Shown here in pieces: positions 1 to 6,504 of a stretch of 7,993 nucleotides of DNA. Position 1 is the stretch's first letter, and each line of letters opens with the position of its first letter. The notes below the pieces were generated by a model, which was not told where the DNA came from, made no database searches, and was given only the letters and a program-made list of their open reading frames with translations. Source of the stretch: Candidatus Fermentithermobacillaceae bacterium (GTDB lineage: Bacteria > Bacillota > Sulfobacillia > Fermentithermobacillales > Fermentithermobacillaceae); assembly GCA_012842105.1 (NCBI GenBank), contig DUTL01000199.1:1-7993 (forward strand). The letters run 5' to 3'. The position numbers and the translations under genes were made by a program.

Positions 1-287
1 ACTTCATTGATAGCCATCTGCATGGACCGTACAGCTGAAATGCTGGCATCGGGATGTGCAAAACGCGACAGAAGCCGGGCCAGAATTCCTGGCTTCACAG
101 TGTTTGGTTCAATAGCCCGCCCCTGCATAATGGCTACTACAGACTCTGCTATCCCTACCAGATCTCCAGGTGCTGCTATGTCCCTGGTATATTGATGAAT
201 TACGTCTTCAGGGTTGTCTTTATCCGTAATCAGGTGAGTGCGAATTCTCAGTATGGCAGTATTTTCTTCATTCCAGCGATATGGCAT
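1..287 (-). CDS. Coenzyme F420-0:L-glutamate ligase (CofE)-like protein, N-terminal part
   Basis: The gene runs off the low-coordinate edge, so only about 95 N-terminal residues are visible. The start is ATG at 287-285. An SD, GAGGAG (302-297), lies 9 nt upstream and overlaps the last codons of the amidase gene, which stops 6 nt before. The visible protein has an IRTHLIT segment (residues 15-21), then KPGD-like 'APGDLVGIAESVVAI' (39-53), 'QGRAI' (55-59) and 'LLSRFAHPDAS' (72-82). This resembles, from memory, clostridial proteins annotated as F420-0:gamma-glutamyl ligase. Characterised CofE enzymes add glutamates to F420-0 using GTP. Many bacterial homologues occur without any known F420 pathway, so the substrate here is uncertain and may be another carboxylate. 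The tight spacing implies co-transcription with the amidase and decarboxylase. The family call is fairly secure; the function is not. Confidence 0.72.
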   Translation of the reverse strand, partial: MPYRWNEENTAILRIRTHLITDKDNPEDVIHQYTRDIAAPGDLVGIAESVVAIMQGRAIEPNTVKPGILARLLSRFAHPDASISAVRSMQMAINE

Positions 288-293
288 ACCGGC

Positions 294-1400
294 TCACTCC
301 TCACATGATCTGTGCAAAATTGCTGCATTGCGCCGCTTATACAGGTACCGTGCAATCCCGTTGTATATGGATTGCCCTAACCGTTTTCTGAACAAGGGTG
401 CCCTAAAATTGGCTTCGTCGGCAAAATAGGTCAAGCACAAGGGCTCTACCCGGACAATGGGAACGCCCAGGCCGGATGGGCCGGGTAACATGGAGGTGGG
501 CTCTGCCTTAATGCCCATTCTTTCAAGCAGGGCCGCGGCAATCTCACTTGCGAGCAGGCGGGAATCTGCGCAGTCCTGGGCGGCTGCTACTGTGTATGTT
601 TGGGCCAGATGGTCATGGCTGCCCGATGCATGAATTTGAATACACAAAGCCGGATCGCCGGCCCGAAGTATGTCTAACCGGCTCTCTTCTGTTAAATAGA
701 CATCACTGGTTCTTGTAACAATTGGATGCGCCCCTGACAGTTTGAGAAGGGGGCACAATTCCCTGGATATCTCAAGAGCCACATATTTCTCTGCAAGATC
801 CACAGGCCCCTCGATTCCCTTGTCCTTTCCTCCGTGCCCGGGATCAATGCCGATTCTGAAACCTTTGAAAAGGTTTTGCAGGGGCTTGCGTGAAAAGCAA
901 AGTGTTACAGTAGCAGGCAGGCCCGGAGTTTGGTGTATCTCCACCGGAAGGCTGGTAGTAGATTGAAGATAGCCGGATTTATTGCACTCAGATTGCTCAC
1001 ATAATGGATACTCCAGCAATACATCTATATTTACCTGTGGCGGATCTTCCGGCGACACCCGCCCGCCCGGGTGGCCACGGGCATATACCCTTACCAGTTT
1101 CATCAGCCCGTCTGACACCAGAATATCATCTGCCGCCATAACCAGTTCAATCCCATGGAGAGTGAACCTGTATGTGCAGGCTTGCGCCAGGACTGTGGCC
1201 GGGTTGGATAAGGCATTGGCTGTTGCCCGGGCTGAAACTTCCTGAGGCCTGTGTTCAGCGGCAGTGCCTGTCCTTGAGGATACTGCCTCAAACTGTATTT
1301 TCTCAGGCAGAGCAGTCAGTTCCAGCGTAATCCTGGATTGCCACTCTCCTTCAGGAGAAACAGCAACAGAAGGCCACGCATTCAAAATCGCCTTTTTCAC
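294..1400 (-). CDS. N-acetylmuramoyl-L-alanine amidase (Amidase_3 family)
   Basis: This 368-residue protein would cleave the amide bond between N-acetylmuramic acid and L-alanine in peptidoglycan. The Amidase_3 domain occupies about residues 180-355. It shows the expected zinc ligands: His189 in DPGHGG, Glu204 in AEKYVAL and His257 in IQIHAS. Glu319 in the RVEP segment is the probable catalytic glutamate. Residues 1-175 are not a domain I recognise. They look beta-rich and might be a divergent AMIN-like wall-targeting module. No signal peptide or membrane segment is visible at the N-terminus, which is unusual for a wall hydrolase. The start is GTG at 1400-1398, which overlaps the decarboxylase TGA (1399-1397) as GTGA. 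That overlap suggests translational coupling. A TTG at codon 6 with AAGG before it is a less likely alternative start. The fold and catalytic class are secure; the cellular role (sporulation, division or other) is open. Confidence 0.9.
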   Translation of the reverse strand: MKKAILNAWPSVAVSPEGEWQSRITLELTALPEKIQFEAVSSRTGTAAEHRPQEVSARATANALSNPATVLAQACTYRFTLHGIELVMAADDILVSDGLMKLVRVYARGHPGGRVSPEDPPQVNIDVLLEYPLCEQSECNKSGYLQSTTSLPVEIHQTPGLPATVTLCFSRKPLQNLFKGFRIGIDPGHGGKDKGIEGPVDLAEKYVALEISRELCPLLKLSGAHPIVTRTSDVYLTEESRLDILRAGDPALCIQIHASGSHDHLAQTYTVAAAQDCADSRLLASEIAAALLERMGIKAEPTSMLPGPSGLGVPIVRVEPLCLTYFADEANFRAPLFRKRLGQSIYNGIARYLYKRRNAAILHRSCEE

Positions 1401-2959
1401 ATGCTTTCCACCACTCGTAGGGTTGTTAATGTTCTGTCTTCAGGGCCTGAAATTCCAAAAGCCAGGCGCCTAATAATGCTGAGGTAATCGACAGTCTCCT
1501 GAGTGATCACTTCTCCCGGAAACAAAATAGGGATGCCCGGCGGGTAGCACGTAACTACTTCTGCGCTAACATGCCCCAGGCTCTCATTTAGAGGTACCCT
1601 GGCCCAATTGCCCTGGACAGCCTTTCTGGGGGCAAGCGCCATTTCAGGAATTGGGGGAAGGTTCGGGATTGACTTTTGGGCCTCCAACAGTCTCATGGGA
1701 ATCTGTCCTGTTTGCACTGCAAGCCGCAGGGACCGTAAGCCTTCCAAAAGGGCGGAGATATCTTCCGTGGTATTCCCGAAACTCACTATTACAAGGATAT
1801 TGTACAGGTCAGACATTTCTACCTGGATTCCCATTTGATCCCTCAAATACGTTTCAGCCTGGTATCCGGTAATTCCAAGTTCCTTCACGGTTATTGTCAC
1901 CTTGGTCGGATCCAGGGCGTCTACCCCGGGTTGCCTGGCAATTTCCTGCCCGAAGCAGTACAACTCTGGGATCCTGTTTACTTCCTCCCTCAACATGTTG
2001 GCCAGGTTGATTGCCCGGTCTATGAGATCCGGCCCGTGAAGGGCCATTTGCCGTCTTGCAGCATCCAGGGATGCCAGTAGCAAGTACGAAGCGCTTGTTG
2101 ATGTTAAGTACTGGAACGATGCTTTGATACGAGCCCTATCAATGTTCGGCCCCTGTATGTGCAAGAAAGATGCCTGAGTAAGGGCGCCAATTATCTTATG
2201 TGCTCCTTGCGCTACTGTATCTGCCCCGGCTCTCAGGGCAGGTTCCGGCAAATCTTCATGGAAATGAAAATGAGGGCCGTGAGCCTCATCAACCAACAGC
2301 AATTTTCCTTGATTGTGAACTGCCGAGCATATCGATGAAAGATTTTGGGACGTTCCATAGTAGGTTGGGTTGACAAGCAACACCGCTTTAGCTTTTTGCG
2401 CACCAGGGTTGCTGCTCAGGCATTGGTTAAGGGTGCTTTCTTCAACTCCGAGGGCAAATCCCAGATATTCGTCGTATGCCGGAAGTACAAATGCAGGATG
2501 GGCTCCTGCAAGTATGATTGCAGAAAGAATTGACTTGTGAATATTTCGCGGAATCACAATGAAATCTCCGTCATCAAGAGCCGCAAGCACCATAGTGTGA
2601 ATCGCGCCTGAAGTTCCGTTAACCATGAAATAGGTTTGATCGGCCCCAAAAAGTTCTGCTGCAAGGCTCTGAGCTTCTTTTATGCATCCGTGGGGTTCGT
2701 GGAGTTCGTCCATGGCAGGTACGCCTGTGACATCGCTTGAAAAAGCTTTGTGCCCAAGCAATGACATGCCAAGAGGATCAGCTCCTTTTCCACCTCTATG
2801 GCCCGGCATATGGAATCTGACCGTATCCGCATATGCGAAAAGAGACTCAATAATGGGAACTCTTTGCTGGGCCAGGTTCTGGCTTTGGAAGGCCTGGCGC
2901 GCTTGCCCCGCGTTGGGCGTTTTTGCAGCACCAAGGCCGTATTCTGGAATAATATTCAA
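1397..2959 (-). CDS. Orn/Lys/Arg decarboxylase family PLP enzyme
   Basis: This 520-residue enzyme belongs to the fold type I PLP-dependent Orn/Lys/Arg decarboxylases. These convert a basic amino acid to its amine (cadaverine, putrescine or agmatine) and supply polyamines. Visible hallmarks are FHMPGHRGG (49-57), NGTSGAIHT (114-122) in the cofactor-phosphate region, DEAHGPH (224-230) with Asp224 contacting the pyridine ring, and AHK with the probable Schiff-base Lys255. The C-terminal CYPPGIPILFPGE (471-483) is typical of the family. It is the short form without an N-terminal wing domain, like Bacillus YaaO/SpeA; substrate cannot be read from sequence. The start is TTG at 2959-2957, supported by the strong SD GGGGAGG (2973-2967) seven nt upstream. 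The next in-frame Met (51) lies inside the conserved core. It is the first gene of a coupled set with the amidase and CofE-like genes. Confidence 0.92.
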   Translation of the reverse strand: MNIIPEYGLGAAKTPNAGQARQAFQSQNLAQQRVPIIESLFAYADTVRFHMPGHRGGKGADPLGMSLLGHKAFSSDVTGVPAMDELHEPHGCIKEAQSLAAELFGADQTYFMVNGTSGAIHTMVLAALDDGDFIVIPRNIHKSILSAIILAGAHPAFVLPAYDEYLGFALGVEESTLNQCLSSNPGAQKAKAVLLVNPTYYGTSQNLSSICSAVHNQGKLLLVDEAHGPHFHFHEDLPEPALRAGADTVAQGAHKIIGALTQASFLHIQGPNIDRARIKASFQYLTSTSASYLLLASLDAARRQMALHGPDLIDRAINLANMLREEVNRIPELYCFGQEIARQPGVDALDPTKVTITVKELGITGYQAETYLRDQMGIQVEMSDLYNILVIVSFGNTTEDISALLEGLRSLRLAVQTGQIPMRLLEAQKSIPNLPPIPEMALAPRKAVQGNWARVPLNESLGHVSAEVVTCYPPGIPILFPGEVITQETVDYLSIIRRLAFGISGPEDRTLTTLRVVESM

Positions 2960-2985
2960 CGGTTCGCCTCCCCACGCAACCTCAT
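2956..2985 (-). other. Possible 9-codon arginine-rich leader ORF before the decarboxylase
   Basis: An ATG at 2985-2983 opens a nine-residue frame, MRLRGEANR. Its TGA (2958-2956) overlaps the decarboxylase TTG start (2959-2957) as TTGA. Three of nine residues are arginine. The decarboxylase SD lies inside codons 5-7, so translating this ORF would affect access to that site. There is no good SD before its own ATG (the upstream bases are AT-rich, with AGAAAC), so it may be a chance frame. Confidence 0.2.
2957..2973 (-). promoter_or_regulatory. Strong SD and TTG start of the decarboxylase
   Basis: GGGGAGG at 2973-2967 is followed after seven bases by TTG at 2959-2957. This decides the start in favour of TTG. 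No in-frame ATG or GTG has comparable spacing. Confidence 0.75.
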
Positions 2986-3028
2986 GTTTCTAAGCTTATT
3001 CACACAAGGTGCAAACTGTTACCGGGTT

Positions 3029-3034
3029 ATTATA
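3029..3034 (-). promoter_or_regulatory. Candidate -10 box (TATAAT) for the decarboxylase operon
   Basis: A perfect TATAAT lies on the minus strand at 3034-3029, about 70 nt before the decarboxylase start. It sits in the 119-nt gap that separates the VWA gene from the decarboxylase. No convincing TTGACA-like -35 element occurs 16-18 nt upstream, and there is no TGn extension. It would give a leader of about 60 nt. This is suggestive only. Confidence 0.35.
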
Positions 3035-3048
3035 ATAGAATTTCGGCG

Positions 3049-3066
3049 TTTCCGGGAGCCCTGAAA
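3049..3066 (-). repeat. Imperfect inverted repeat after the VWA gene
   Basis: The 18-base element TTTCaGGGctCCCgGAAA (minus strand) is symmetrical apart from one mismatched pair. It begins 12 nt after the VWA stop codon. There is no T-tract after it and the central loop would be only two bases, so it is a poor intrinsic terminator. It could be an operator-like palindrome upstream of the TATAAT box, or chance. Confidence 0.3.
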
Positions 3067-3078
3067 CAACGAAAATGT

Positions 3079-4791
3079 TTATTCGTTTTGCTCCTTTCGA
3101 GCTATGGCTGCCATTGTGGATACTTCAAGTTCGTCAACTATGTACAAAGAGCCGTTGGCCGCTTGCATCATCTGCTTCAGGAAACCGTGGTTGGGTTCAA
3201 GCCCTATGCAACCCATGCGTATCCCCTGCCTTGCAAGGTTCTTGGCTGCAGATATCGCGTCTTCAATTGGAGAAAGAGTTCTGTAAGGCACAGTTGGGAT
3301 TCCATCTGTAACACACAATATAAGCGGCTTGTTGATTCTGCTTTTGCAAAGCTCACCTACTTTTTCCAGGCCCTTTGCCAGGGGAGTGAGGCCTTGAGCC
3401 TGGATGCGGGCAAGCCCTGCTTCAAGTTTGCGAGGGCTCTTAGTGAAGTCGCATACAACTTCCACGGCTGAATCCTGAAATATCACCACGCATACTTTCT
3501 CCTTGCTTGTGACAATGAGATGCCTGGCAAATTCCTTCGCTGAAGCGATCCGTTTTCCTGACATAGATGCCGATGCATCAAGCAATAACACAATAGGCCT
3601 GGATTTCTTCTCGCGTGTGTACCAGAAACGGAGATGCCGGGGAGTTAAAGGCCCGGGAGTTGTACCTTTGGCTATTATGCTTTCGGCTACAGCAAAATGG
3701 CCTGCTATATCGCCTGCAGCTTTTGGAAGGGCATACCCTCTTGATCTTGCCGTGCCCGGCCTGAGATTGCTGCTTGTTCGTTCGGCTGCCGGCACGCTTT
3801 TGGCAGGAAGCGACCAGAGCAGGCGGCGAAGGTATGCTTCAATTTCGGCGCAATGGTGCCGCAAGTGGTTTAGCGCCAGCTCTCCCTGGGTGGTAAGCCT
3901 GTATTGCTGCTGGTCGAATTGTATTAGATTAGACCTTTTGAGTGCCCGGCGAATTTCGTCTGCGCCCTTACCTTTAGATCCCCTAAACCTTGTCAGTTCA
4001 GCGGGGCGCATTCCAGCAGACAGGGCTTCCAAAAGGCCCAGCGCATCTTCAGTTGAGCCTATGTCCCGCGCTGCCTGCCTTGCAAGCGCTTCGGTCCTGT
4101 ACCACAACGCTGAGGAGGAATTTGTGCTTGTTTGATGACTGCTACCTGCTTGTTTGAGAAATGAGTCGCTTGTGGTCCGGTAGTCTCCCAAATCCATTGG
4201 TGCGTTTCCATTATCCATTGTTACACGGCGGACCTTTCGTAACTCCAGGCCTGATCTTTCTATGGCTGATTCAACTGACTCAACTATGGCAAAAATAGAT
4301 GAGACCAACGCATGCATGTTGAGCATGGCCAGGTGAACGTGGGTTATGTGAGCTTGCCTTACGCCTTCTTCCCGGCCAAATGTCAACGGCCCGTCAAGCC
4401 TTCCTCCGCCCAGGGCAGTCTGGACGTCAATGTAGGGTATAAAGGCCTGAATCGAGGGTCCGGGCTGCCCTTCTAAGGTTTCCAAATCTATTGACGAGAT
4501 CGCATTTATCAGTGAATGCGCGATTTCCTCCGGTTCAATTTTGCCTTCGGAATGGAAAATGTCAATGTGGACAACTTCGTCATCTGTATTTCTATGATAG
4601 AAGGTTTTCCCGGCATCAGCATTCATGATTACAGTAATCTCATGGGGCATGGTTATGTCCTGCAGGTGAACTTTGGTTGAGACAACTGCCGTTTCACCTA
4701 CGCGTACTGCAACAGGTGCGTCTACGAGTTCATGAAGGCGTGCAATCGCTTTTTTTTGCTCCGGGCTGGTGTTGCCGGGATGGTAGATCAT
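3079..4791 (-). CDS. VWA-domain protein, ChlD/BchD-like partner of the adjacent ATPase
   Basis: I place the start at ATG 4791-4789, giving 570 residues. It overlaps the ATPase stop (4790-4788) as ATGA and has GGAAGG (4807-4802) ten nt upstream. An in-frame ATG six codons earlier (4809) lacks an SD. The C-terminal VWA domain (about 399-565) has a complete MIDAS: DASAS (Asp405, Ser407, Ser409), Thr469 in GLTPLAKGL and Asp496 in VTDG. It most resembles the VWA part of Mg-chelatase D and related MoxR partners, which bind Mg2+ and act with an AAA+ motor. Residues 1-200 hold an alpha/beta region with a long helix (about 150-180) that I do not recognise. Residues 205-230 are Ser/Thr-rich. Residues 265-325 (ending in a 'YRLTTQGELAL' segment) could be a winged helix. 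No signal peptide or membrane span is seen. The client is unknown. Confidence 0.85.
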   Translation of the reverse strand: MIYHPGNTSPEQKKAIARLHELVDAPVAVRVGETAVVSTKVHLQDITMPHEITVIMNADAGKTFYHRNTDDEVVHIDIFHSEGKIEPEEIAHSLINAISSIDLETLEGQPGPSIQAFIPYIDVQTALGGGRLDGPLTFGREEGVRQAHITHVHLAMLNMHALVSSIFAIVESVESAIERSGLELRKVRRVTMDNGNAPMDLGDYRTTSDSFLKQAGSSHQTSTNSSSALWYRTEALARQAARDIGSTEDALGLLEALSAGMRPAELTRFRGSKGKGADEIRRALKRSNLIQFDQQQYRLTTQGELALNHLRHHCAEIEAYLRRLLWSLPAKSVPAAERTSSNLRPGTARSRGYALPKAAGDIAGHFAVAESIIAKGTTPGPLTPRHLRFWYTREKKSRPIVLLLDASASMSGKRIASAKEFARHLIVTSKEKVCVVIFQDSAVEVVCDFTKSPRKLEAGLARIQAQGLTPLAKGLEKVGELCKSRINKPLILCVTDGIPTVPYRTLSPIEDAISAAKNLARQGIRMGCIGLEPNHGFLKQMMQAANGSLYIVDELEVSTMAAIARKEQNE

Positions 4792-4807
4792 ACCATATGA
4801 TCCTTCC
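4788..4807 (-). promoter_or_regulatory. ATGA overlap and internal SD coupling ATPase and VWA genes
   Basis: The VWA start ATG (4791-4789) and ATPase stop TGA (4790-4788) share bases. GGAAGG at 4807-4802 lies within the last ATPase codons and serves as the SD. This layout favours translational coupling, giving matched amounts of the two proteins. It also rules the upstream ATG at 4809 less likely. Confidence 0.7.
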
Positions 4808-6392
4808 ATTCAGATGGCAACAGGATCTCTTCCCAGGTGAGATGGCCGATGTGGCGTGCCGCATCCGGAGGGGACACAGGAGGTACCCGGGCAGGGTTTT
4901 GCTGCTGCAGCGAGGTTTTTCCAGAGGCTGATTGGCCCATGCCATCTTGTTTGCCTCTTAGATGCCGGCTTTGCATAGGGCTGCCCGGCGCATGGCCGCC
5001 TGGGTCACCTGGCTGAAGCTCAGCGTGCTTTGGCCCAAAGCCTGAACGGTTAGTACTTCTGCACCGTGACAGGAGCCTCTGCAGCCAGCTTATTTGCTTG
5101 TGGCCGTTGTTTCCAGGCGCATTATTGCCGGACTTGGCTTTTGATTCACCTGGCCCCTGACTATGCGGCGTCGGAGATTGTGTGCCGTGCCCGGCCTCAG
5201 GCGAACCGGTTGGGCTGTTGCTTCCGTTATCATGGCTGTCGAACCGCATCTTGGGATCGGGGCCGTTTGCAGAATCTAATGTATTTGATGAGCTTGGCGT
5301 GTCGGGTATCTTTAACTTGCTTGGCGTATTTGCACCGCTTTCAGGCCCGGCGCTTGCACGGACTTGCACACTGGCGGCTTTGCGGAGTTCAAGGTCTCTC
5401 AGGATTTCTGAAAGTACGATAGGCTCAACCCTGTGTCTAAGCACCAAAGGCAGCACCGTGGAGATCTCCTCGAAAGACACTTCCTCTTTTCCGCGTATCA
5501 CTGCAAGGCATCTGGAACTTAGCTCAAGGGATTCAATGGCCCTCAGGCTTTCAATGTTCTTCTCAATGTAGAGTTCTGCCATGTACCTTATGATTGTCTG
5601 TGGAACCGCCGTTTTGCTCAGGTTCACAGCTTTCTGCTGTATGCCCTGGGTTATTCCCGGGTTGTCATCTATGATTGAGACGGCTTGATGTTTGCTCCAG
5701 AGAAGTTTCTGGATTACAAGGGGATCTGACGGCCTCTGTACAGGGACTACTATATCGAACCTATCAGATAATTGCCTTCGAATCTCCTCAAGGGGCCCGG
5801 GGTCTTCGTCAGGATTTGATGTGGCCCATACTGAGGAAACTATCTGTATTTCCCAGGGCTGCAGGCCAACTTCTTCGATCTTGATCTTGCCCGGCTTGGT
5901 TCCCATGACTGATAGCAGTACATCGGTTATTTCAGGGGCAGTCTCCGCAAGCCTGTTGATCTCGTCGATGAACACAACACCTCTATTTGCCATAGGTATT
6001 GCCCCGGGAAGGAGCGCCGCTTTGGGATTTTGAGCGTTGGTTAATTGGGCAAGGTCCACACTTCCGAGAATGGTACCCAATTTTGCACCGTGCCCTATCT
6101 CGATGAATGGCATAGGTACACTCTCAGATTCTACCTGGCCGTGAGCGCTCTCTTCTGTATGGTTTGGGCAGTGGGGAAGTTCAGGTTGACACTGGTAGAT
6201 GCAGTGCTTGATGCGTGTGATGTTGGGAGCCATGCGCCGGGCCCAGCGCATTACTGTTGTTTTTCCTGTTCCCCTCAGCCCTTCAGCATGAATATGCAAC
6301 GGAATGCCTGCTGCCGTGCATATGAGCGACATTTCCAGTGCAAGAAACAAATTATCGTTTCCTTGGTGCCTAATAGGTGTTCTGGTAGACAA
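4788..6392 (-). CDS. AAA+ ATPase of the ChlI/MoxR type with long flexible C-terminal tail
   Basis: This 534-residue protein has an AAA+ core at about residues 1-340. It shows Walker A GLRGTGKT (38-45), Walker B VVFIDE (139-144), a sensor-1-like TSNPDEDPGP (191-200) and a probable arginine-finger segment RRQLSDRFD (205-213). The GSVD (110-113) and LLPGAIPMANRG (127-138) segments match the chelatase subunit I pattern. Cys64, Cys68, His74, Cys75 and His78 form a cluster in the region where some ChlI/BchI proteins also carry cysteines; it may bind metal. Residues 345-510 are Ser/Gly/Pro/Asn-rich and low in complexity. A short hydrophobic patch closes the protein (about 515-534). The start is TTG at 6392-6390, with AGGGGGA (6406-6400) seven nt upstream and no in-frame ATG nearby. 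It is a hexameric remodelling motor by family. The 112-nt gap before it shows no clear promoter or terminator. Confidence 0.88.
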   Translation of the reverse strand: MSTRTPIRHQGNDNLFLALEMSLICTAAGIPLHIHAEGLRGTGKTTVMRWARRMAPNITRIKHCIYQCQPELPHCPNHTEESAHGQVESESVPMPFIEIGHGAKLGTILGSVDLAQLTNAQNPKAALLPGAIPMANRGVVFIDEINRLAETAPEITDVLLSVMGTKPGKIKIEEVGLQPWEIQIVSSVWATSNPDEDPGPLEEIRRQLSDRFDIVVPVQRPSDPLVIQKLLWSKHQAVSIIDDNPGITQGIQQKAVNLSKTAVPQTIIRYMAELYIEKNIESLRAIESLELSSRCLAVIRGKEEVSFEEISTVLPLVLRHRVEPIVLSEILRDLELRKAASVQVRASAGPESGANTPSKLKIPDTPSSSNTLDSANGPDPKMRFDSHDNGSNSPTGSPEAGHGTQSPTPHSQGPGESKAKSGNNAPGNNGHKQISWLQRLLSRCRSTNRSGFGPKHAELQPGDPGGHAPGSPMQSRHLRGKQDGMGQSASGKTSLQQQNPARVPPVSPPDAARHIGHLTWEEILLPSEWKDHMV

Positions 6393-6406
6393 AGAGAAAT
6401 CCCCCT
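6390..6406 (-). promoter_or_regulatory. SD and TTG start of the AAA+ gene
   Basis: AGGGGGA at 6406-6400 precedes TTG (6392-6390) by seven bases. The upstream frame contains no ATG or GTG close by. This supports the unusual start and the co-expression of the ATPase with the upstream zinc/PH gene. Confidence 0.6.
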
Positions 6407-6504
6407 GCGGGTATTTTGCCCGTTAAACAGGAGGTTTCTTTCGGGAAAACGTATGGAACTAATGGCACTGCGGCTGTAATTTTCCATGCAGGGATTTTCT
6501 AACC

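Noticed and set aside
3503..4135. A 210-codon open frame on the plus strand inside the VWA gene.
   Set aside because: It lies wholly antisense to a gene with a recognisable VWA domain, has no recognisable domain, and is a frame left open by the codon use of the real gene.
4750..4757. Run of eight A on the coding strand near the start of the VWA gene (codons 12-14), a possible slippage site.
   Set aside because: Shifting into either other frame would not join the ATPase frame, which already ended upstream. No stimulatory element is evident, so it is probably just an Gln-Lys-Lys codon run.
4792..4809. Start of the VWA protein at the upstream ATG (4809), adding six residues.
   Set aside because: It has no SD at suitable spacing, whereas ATG 4791 has GGAAGG upstream and forms an ATGA overlap with the ATPase stop.
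6408..6422. Small inverted repeat CGGG-7-CCCG just before the AAA+ SD.
   Set aside because: A four-base stem is expected by chance and has no T-tract or other supporting context.
6045..6479. A 144-codon plus-strand frame across the 5' end of the AAA+ gene and the gap before it.
   Set aside because: It is antisense to the Walker A region of a clear ATPase and shows no domain or SD-supported start.
6429..6479. AGGAGG on the plus strand (6429-6434) followed by ATG at 6453 opening an eight-codon frame.
   Set aside because: The spacing of 18 nt is too long for an SD, the peptide is tiny, and no plus-strand gene follows.
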